From assembly GCA_943328975.2 (NCBI GenBank), contig CALQCC020000038.1, positions 1 through 42,703 of the forward strand: 42,703 nucleotides of DNA, written 5' to 3'. The translations under genes were made by a program, and so were the position numbers. Each line of letters starts with the position of its first letter. Position 1 is the first letter of the stretch. Below the pieces are notes generated by a model, which saw only the letters and a program-made list of their open reading frames with translations, was not told where the DNA came from and ran no database searches. This stretch comes from Bordetella parapertussis. GTDB taxonomy: Bacteria; Acidobacteriota; Terriglobia; Bryobacterales; Bryobacteraceae. This document shows, in pieces, positions 36,595-42,703 of this stretch.

Positions 36595-37389
36595 TTAAAG
36601 TTTCAACAGCGCACGTAATCGCTTGGCCTGTGCCCGGCTGACGGGGATCTCGGTCTGCTTCTTGTCGTCCATGCGCAGTTGGAAGCTGGACTTGAACCAG
36701 GGAATCACTTCCTTGATCCGATTCACGTTGACCAGGAAGGAACGGTGCACGCGCCAAAAAACGTCCGGGTCCAGATTCGATTGCAACTCTTCGATGGTCC
36801 GGTAGTTGGATTGGCCTTCGAGCTGCGATGCGACGACCGTAATCAAGCCGTCGTCGATGGTCGCGTAGACCACGTCCTGCGCATCGATCACAAAGTTACG
36901 TTGCGCGCTGCGCACCAGGAGCTTGGTCCGTTGCAGGCTGGGCTTCGGAGCCGCGACCGTTTCCGCCATAGCGGCTCGCGTACGTTCCGCGATGACCCTG
37001 CGCGCCCGCTCAATGGTGGCTTCCAGGCGTTCGGCCTCGATCGGCTTGAGCAGATAGTCGAGCGCTTCCATGCGGAACGCTTCCACCGCGTATTGATCGA
37101 AAGCGGTCGCCATCACTATATAGGGGAGCGGAATATCTTTTTCCCGCAGAGCGCGGATGACGCCCATGCCATCGAGGCCGGGCATCTGCACGTCGAGGAA
37201 CACAAGGTCCGGTTCCAGGTCCTCAATCAGTTTTACTGCTTCAAGACCGTTGGACGCCGTGGCGAGGACTTCAATGTCCGTAAAACGTTGCAGTTGATAG
37301 GCAAGCTCATCGGAGGCGAGCTTCTCATCGTCTACCAAGACCGCCGAAATCGCGGCGGAGGTTACCGGCGCAGTCGCGCGATTCTGCAT
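36595..37389 (-). CDS. LytTR-family response regulator
   Basis: The 264-aa regulator has a receiver domain at about residues 14-132, with the acidic pair D20-D21, phosphoacceptor D66 (FLDVQMPG), T-loop MATAFDQ and K in LLKPIEA. A linker follows, then a LytTR DNA-binding domain at about 160-262 (FVIDAQDVVYATIDDG, FWRVHRSFLVNVNRIKEV). No LytS/AlgZ-type sensor kinase is in the window, so it is an orphan here. A small dyad TAACG-N7-CGTTA lies in its upstream region (near 37403-37419), possibly a binding site; this is inference. Confidence 0.9.
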   Translation of the reverse strand: MQNRATAPVTSAAISAVLVDDEKLASDELAYQLQRFTDIEVLATASNGLEAVKLIEDLEPDLVFLDVQMPGLDGMGVIRALREKDIPLPYIVMATAFDQYAVEAFRMEALDYLLKPIEAERLEATIERARRVIAERTRAAMAETVAAPKPSLQRTKLLVRSAQRNFVIDAQDVVYATIDDGLITVVASQLEGQSNYRTIEELQSNLDPDVFWRVHRSFLVNVNRIKEVIPWFKSSFQLRMDDKKQTEIPVSRAQAKRLRALLKL

Positions 37390-37464
37390 GAAATGCTAGT
37401 ATAACGTAGATACCGTTAGTAACCCACCGCGCTCGCCGCGCGAAGTCCCCGGAAGGAGTCCCAG

Positions 37465-38781
<1,317 letters not shown>

Positions 38782-38797
38782 GTCTCCGGATCGAACT

Positions 38798-39790
38798 GTG
38801 GAGTGTCTTGTTATAGGCGGCACGGGCTTTATCGGCCGCACTCTGGTCGCTGAACTTCTGCGCGCCGGGCACTCAGTTACGCTTTTACATCGTCGGCCCA
38901 AACACGATTTGGGCCGACGTGTGAAAAATATTCAAGCGGATCGCAACGACGGCGCTTCCATGCGCGCAGCGCTGGCCGGCAAGAAGTTCGATATCGTATT
39001 CGACAACGTCTACGACTGGGAACGCGGGACCACGGCTGGCCATGTTGAATCGACCGCGCGTGCAGTCGCCGGGGATCACCTCCAGCGCTATATCTTCATG
39101 TCGAGCGTTGCCGCATACGGCGACGGACTCAACCATCCTGAGAGCGACGCTCTCGCTCCCGACGACGCCACCGATCTCTACGTGCGCAACAAGGCGATGA
39201 GCGAGCGTGCGCTGTTCCGCTTGCACCAACGCATCGGCTTGCCTGTGGTGACGTTGCGTCCTCCGTTCGTCTATGGCCCTGGTCTGGGCAACACGTTTTA
39301 CCGCGAAGCCTTCTTCTGGGACCGCCTGCGTGCGGGTCGCCAGATCATCATTCCGGGCGACGGTCGGCGCTTGATGCAGTTCGTCCACGTGAAGGATCTG
39401 GTTCGCGCCGCTATCAGGGCGATGGAAACTCCCACGGCCGTGGGCCACGCGTTCAATATTGCGAATGCCCGGCCGATCACGCAAACCGACGCAGTGGAAG
39501 CGTTCGCCGCAGTGTGCCGCAAGAAAGCGCAATTGGTTCGGATCCCGCGCGAATTCATCCAGCGCGTAGGCGGGCATCCGTTAGGGCCGAAGCTGTATTT
39601 CGGGATGCACTACGACATGCCGCCCATCACTCAGGTCACGGTGAAGGCGCAGCGCATCCTCAAGCTGAAGATGACCGATTACGCAATCGGGCTCAAGGAA
39701 ACCTATAAGTGGTATCTACGCCACAAAGATTTCCCGGAGCCCGATTACACGTTCGAAGATAAGCTGCTCGCTAAAGCGCTGAAGACCTAA
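38798..39790 (+). CDS. NAD-dependent epimerase/dehydratase
   Basis: The 330-aa extended short-chain dehydrogenase starts with the cofactor loop IGGTGFIGRTLVAELLRAGH (split at residues 6-25). The usual catalytic Ser in FMSSVAAYG is present. The Tyr-x3-Lys motif appears as YVRNKAMSER, with Tyr at the expected place. The substrate is unclear; the family includes sugar-nucleotide epimerases and isoflavone reductase-like enzymes. The start is GTG 38798, with only GGA about 8 nt upstream. The gene is likely co-transcribed with ino1. Confidence 0.85.
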   Translation: MECLVIGGTGFIGRTLVAELLRAGHSVTLLHRRPKHDLGRRVKNIQADRNDGASMRAALAGKKFDIVFDNVYDWERGTTAGHVESTARAVAGDHLQRYIFMSSVAAYGDGLNHPESDALAPDDATDLYVRNKAMSERALFRLHQRIGLPVVTLRPPFVYGPGLGNTFYREAFFWDRLRAGRQIIIPGDGRRLMQFVHVKDLVRAAIRAMETPTAVGHAFNIANARPITQTDAVEAFAAVCRKKAQLVRIPREFIQRVGGHPLGPKLYFGMHYDMPPITQVTVKAQRILKLKMTDYAIGLKETYKWYLRHKDFPEPDYTFEDKLLAKALKT

Positions 39791-39795
39791 GTCTT

Positions 39796-41766
39796 CTACG
39801 GCAGCGCGAACACGTACACACCGTGGCTGTTCGCCGGAGCCGGACCGCCACGACCGCCACCTGCGCCGCCGCTAGCCGCAACAATCGCGACATACTGTTT
39901 GCCGTTCTTGCCTTGATACGTCATCGGCATCGCGGTTGCGACGTACGGCAGTTCCACCTGCCACACCAGCTTGCCGGTCTTCGATTCATAGGCACGGAAC
40001 AGTTTGTCTGAGGTGCCCCCGCTGATGAAGAAGAGTCCGCCACCGGTGGCGATACCTCCCGCGCTATTGCTGGAGCCCGTGTTCTGCTTCTCTACTGGAA
40101 GCCCAGGCGTCAGGCCGAGCGGCACTTCCCAGGCGAAGTCGCCCGTGCGGGCGTTGACCGCAACCAGACGGCCCCATGGCGGACGGAAGCAGGGCGCCGC
40201 ACCCAGCGACTTGCCATCTTTGTCGCGCAGCGGAGCCGAGAAGTTCGAGCCTGACGGAGCGGTGCGGATGTATTCGACGTTCTGCATGTCGCCGGGGCCC
40301 TTATACTTCGGGTTCTTGATCAACCAGCCGATGAAGGGCGCGTCCTTGGTGTTGACGAAGATGTAGCCCAGGTTTGGATCGACCGCTGTTCCGCCCCAGT
40401 TCGCGCCGCCGGTGGTGCCGGGGAAGATGATGGCGGGCCGGGCGTTGTCGCCCTCCTCATGGTACGTGAACGACGTAAACGGACCGTCGCTATAGTAGTT
40501 CATCTTGTTCCACAGCTCCATACACGCCGCGGCGTGTTCCGGAGTTGTATCTTCGGGGCGCACCACGTCGTCCTTGGTCATGCGATCGCGGGCAATCGCC
40601 TTCGGCTTCGTCGGGATGGGCTGCGTCGGGAAGCTGACTTCCTTCGGCACCAGCGACTTCGTGACAGGCACTTCCGGGATGGGGAAAATGGGTTCGCCGG
40701 TGAGGCGATTGAGAATGTACATGTAGGCCGTCTTGCCCACCTGCACCAGCGCTGGAATCGTCTTGCCATCTTTCTGGATGTCGATCAAGCTGGGCGAAGG
40801 CGGCAGGTTGTAATCCCACAGTTCGTGATGCACCGTCTGGAAGTGCCACTTGTACTTGCCGGTCTTCATGTCGACGGCGACGATGGAGTTTCCGAACAGG
40901 TTCGCGCCGGGACGATCTCCGCCATAGTAGTTCGCGCCTGGACCGCTCACTGGAAAATAGATGAGTCCGTTCTTTTCGTCGATCGTGAGCGAGAAGGCCC
41001 ACACATTGTTGCCCGTGCGATTCTTTTCGGAATCCTTCAGCGGCCAGGTATCGTGGCCGACTTCGCCTTCACGCGGGAACGTGTGAAACTCCCACAGTTC
41101 TTTGCCCGTGCGAGCGTCGTAGGCGTGCTGCACCGGGACCTGACCGCCACGTTCATCCAGTTGCGGACCGATGTGCGGCATGCCAGGTCCATAGAAGTTG
41201 GTCCCGATGAACAGTAGGTTTCCCACCACCGTCGGAACGCCAGCGTAAGGCACCTCCAGATTGACGAAGCCCTCTTTGCCGAAGCCCGGATCGATCTTGC
41301 CGGTCTTGGCATTCAAGCCGATCATCTTCTTGAGGCTGGTAAAGAGGATGCGCGGCGGATTATTTTTATCGCCGGGCCAATACCCGACGCCGCGGAAGCT
41401 TGCAAGACCTTCGGAAAGTTCGTAGCTCCACAGCTCCTTGCCTGTTTCCGGCTCCAGAGCCACAACGCGATCTCCGGCGGGCGTGTACATGATGCCATTG
41501 ACCACGATGGGCGTGACTTCCTGATACAGTTCTGATCCGCTGGGGCCCGTGATGTTCGGCTTACCATCGCGATTAAAACGATACGACCAGGCCTGTTTCA
41601 ATTGGCCGACGTTCTGTGGGGTGATCTGCTTGAGCGAAGAAAACTTCGTGCCCTTCAGATCGTGCGCCCACATGGGCCAGTCGCCTGCTGGATCCCGGCG
41701 AGCCTGCGGCAACAAGGCAGGTAACAAAAAGGCGGCAAGTGCGACGACTGCGATTCGGGCGCGCAT
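39796..41766 (-). CDS. Secreted PQQ-type beta-propeller dehydrogenase
   Basis: The 656-aa precursor has a signal peptide, MRARIAVVALAAFLLPALLP. Repeating propeller blades follow (GDWPMWAHDLKGTKFSSLKQI, split; VALEPETGKELWSY; AYDARTGKELWEF; AVDMKTGKYKWHFQ; ESKTGKLVWQVELP). These Trp-docking-like motifs are typical of quinoprotein alcohol and glucose dehydrogenases. No adjacent Cys-Cys pair as in methanol dehydrogenase and no C-terminal heme c (CxxCH) is seen, so electrons would go to an external acceptor. The oxidised substrate is unknown. The start ATG 41766 has AAGGAG 8 nt upstream. The mature C-terminus is Gly-rich. PQQ synthesis genes are not in the window. Confidence 0.88.
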   Translation of the reverse strand: MRARIAVVALAAFLLPALLPQARRDPAGDWPMWAHDLKGTKFSSLKQITPQNVGQLKQAWSYRFNRDGKPNITGPSGSELYQEVTPIVVNGIMYTPAGDRVVALEPETGKELWSYELSEGLASFRGVGYWPGDKNNPPRILFTSLKKMIGLNAKTGKIDPGFGKEGFVNLEVPYAGVPTVVGNLLFIGTNFYGPGMPHIGPQLDERGGQVPVQHAYDARTGKELWEFHTFPREGEVGHDTWPLKDSEKNRTGNNVWAFSLTIDEKNGLIYFPVSGPGANYYGGDRPGANLFGNSIVAVDMKTGKYKWHFQTVHHELWDYNLPPSPSLIDIQKDGKTIPALVQVGKTAYMYILNRLTGEPIFPIPEVPVTKSLVPKEVSFPTQPIPTKPKAIARDRMTKDDVVRPEDTTPEHAAACMELWNKMNYYSDGPFTSFTYHEEGDNARPAIIFPGTTGGANWGGTAVDPNLGYIFVNTKDAPFIGWLIKNPKYKGPGDMQNVEYIRTAPSGSNFSAPLRDKDGKSLGAAPCFRPPWGRLVAVNARTGDFAWEVPLGLTPGLPVEKQNTGSSNSAGGIATGGGLFFISGGTSDKLFRAYESKTGKLVWQVELPYVATAMPMTYQGKNGKQYVAIVAASGGAGGGRGGPAPANSHGVYVFALP

Positions 41767-41802
41767 GACAATGATCTCCTTCGGTAAAGTATATAGGTCT
41801 GC

Positions 41803-42309
41803 GTGTCTCGCCGCCATCTTCCCATCCTCGTTGTGTTCGCCGCTGTTCTCAGTGGGGTCTTTTCTTGGGCGGTGTCGAAGCCTGTCGATGAGACGGCTGG
41901 GTGGCGCATTGAGCGGGTTGCGATCAGCAAGGGCGGCCGCTGGATCGCCGTGGGCTCGGCTTCCGGTTGGATCGGGATTATCGATCAGACGCAGCCCGAT
42001 TCGCCGCAGCGCTTTCGCGGAGGGACGGGCGACCTGCGCGATTTACGCTTCAGCCACGACGACCAATGGTTGATCGTGGCGAATGACAAGCCGTCGCGCC
42101 ATCCAGTGCAGTCGCTGGGGTCGCTGGAACTGCTCGCGCCGGGGGAGGATCCGGGGGAGCCTCAAGTGGAAGTGCCGTGGACGGAAGAACACTCAAGTAA
42201 CGTAGTTGCCGGGCCCGGTGGCATCGCGGTGTTCGGGAACCCTGAGGGGTCCATTGAGGTCCACGATACGGGCACCGGCAAGATGCTGCGCCGGTTTACG
42301 TTCCGGTAG
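41803..42309 (+). CDS. Small secreted protein with propeller-like repeats, unknown function
   Basis: The 168-aa protein starts at GTG 41803 with a hydrophobic signal segment (HLPILVVFAAVLSGVFSWAV). The rest contains WD40/YVTN-like strands: ISKGGRWIAVGSASGWIGI, DLRDLRFSHDDQWLIVAN and GGIAVFGNPEGSIEVHDTGT. Only about three blades are present, too few for a closed propeller unless it oligomerises. TATATA at 41790-41795 lies 7 nt before the GTG and there is no SD, again suggesting a very short leader. It is divergent from the PQQ dehydrogenase. Confidence 0.6.
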   Translation: MSRRHLPILVVFAAVLSGVFSWAVSKPVDETAGWRIERVAISKGGRWIAVGSASGWIGIIDQTQPDSPQRFRGGTGDLRDLRFSHDDQWLIVANDKPSRHPVQSLGSLELLAPGEDPGEPQVEVPWTEEHSSNVVAGPGGIAVFGNPEGSIEVHDTGTGKMLRRFTFR

Positions 42310-42327
42310 GCGTCGTTTGGACTTCTC

Positions 42328-42703
42328 TCAATGACCATGCGCAACAGTTTCATGCCGTCTTCTGCCCGCAGTGAGCCAAAGCAATAATGCAAACACGAAG
42401 CCCAGCGCGCTTGTGACGCCGAAGAAGGTCATCATCGGTTGATAGCCCGCGGGGTTGAGTGCGCTCGCGCCGGCCCTGTCGTTGAGCCAGCCAGCCACCA
42501 GGTTCGCTCCGGCGATGCCCGCATTCTGCACTACGAACATGAGGCCGAGCGCTGTGCCGTAGCGTTCGGGCGAGACCAGCTTGCTTGTCAGTGGCCACAT
42601 CACTGCGGGGACCAGCGAGTAGCTCACGCCGATCAGCGCCGTCGCCACCCAGAGACTCCAGTGCGTCGCGGCCATGATGACGATCGCCACTGGCAGAAGC
42701 AAC
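42328..42703 (-). CDS. MFS transporter, C-terminal part (cut by the window end)
   Basis: The last 125 aa of a membrane transporter are visible; the gene continues past the right edge. Membrane segments with the motif SLVPAVMWPLTSKLV and RYGTALGLMFVVQNAGIAGANLVAGWLND correspond to the second half of a major facilitator, near TM10-TM12. A His-rich tail (RRRHETVAHGH) ends it. The substrate cannot be judged from this part. It is convergent with the small secreted protein, with an 18-bp gap. Confidence 0.8.
   Translation of the reverse strand, partial: LLLPVAIVIMAATHWSLWVATALIGVSYSLVPAVMWPLTSKLVSPERYGTALGLMFVVQNAGIAGANLVAGWLNDRAGASALNPAGYQPMMTFFGVTSALGFVFALLLWLTAGRRRHETVAHGH

Noticed and set aside
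37400-37420. LytTR binding site in the dyad TAACG-N7-CGTTA
   Set aside because: It does not match the known LytTR direct-repeat consensus and is short; kept only as a hint in the regulator finding.

Overview
This window looks like a chromosomal segment of an Acidobacteriota member, probably related to the Bryobacterales/Solibacter lineage. That placement is inferred from gene content and style and was not tested by any search. The pointers are high GC, an Oar-type TonB-dependent receptor with a carboxypeptidase-regulatory N-terminal domain, a PQQ-type beta-propeller dehydrogenase, a B3-like metallo-beta-lactamase, a VIT-family transporter, and very tight packing with many 1-30 bp gene overlaps. 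No rRNA, tRNA, CRISPR array or intact transposase gene was seen.

Layout. Positions 1-600 hold a tandem repeat that looks like an insertion-sequence end, followed by a gene that appears to have lost its 5' part. Positions 600-2,540 carry three minus-strand genes: a small membrane protein, a VIT-family transporter and an NAD(P)-binding oxidoreductase. A regulatory-looking stretch (2,540-2,700) with two perfect inverted repeats follows. Positions 2,690-8,450 carry a doubtful small ORF, a zinc-ribbon protein, an O-antigen-ligase-like membrane protein, a large TonB-dependent receptor with a clear terminator, and a CusF-like copper-binding lipoprotein. Positions 8,500-14,720 form the operon recO-glyQ-glyS-ppdK. 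A good sigma-54 promoter then precedes a small secreted Lys/Gln/Gly-rich protein.

Positions 21,210-15,069 (minus strand) are a complete ISC iron-sulfur operon, iscR-iscS-iscU-iscA-hscB-hscA-iscX, with an M28 peptidase overlapping its end and no ferredoxin gene. Its promoter has an inverted repeat exactly between the -35 and -10 boxes. Positions 21,249-25,212 (plus) carry panB-panC, a CreD-like membrane protein and a DUF481 outer-membrane barrel. Positions 26,674-25,213 (minus) carry a degenerate exported methyltransferase-like protein and a B3-like metallo-beta-lactamase. rpsT lies head-to-head with them.

Positions 31,076-26,957 (minus) form an envelope and replication operon with overlapping genes: psd, pssA, an Asd-like pseudoenzyme, lptE and holA. 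Divergent from it is a CorA-like protein with a large unrecognised N-terminal domain. Positions 37,389-32,761 (minus) carry a LytTR response regulator, a MaoC hydratase, a YtxH protein, a TM/coiled-coil protein and an M1-type peptidase. Positions 37,465-39,790 (plus) carry inositol-phosphate synthase and a nucleotide-sugar-type epimerase. The right end has a PQQ-type dehydrogenase, a small secreted protein and the C-terminus of an MFS transporter.

Most of the window is housekeeping: Fe-S assembly, phosphatidylethanolamine synthesis, pantothenate synthesis and glycyl-tRNA charging. The points most worth a second look are the CorA-like protein, the RecO without its zinc-finger segment, the Asd pseudoenzyme beside lptE, the sigma-54-driven small secreted protein, the iscR operator-promoter, and a recurring pattern of -10 boxes lying almost against start codons, which suggests short-leader or leaderless transcripts.
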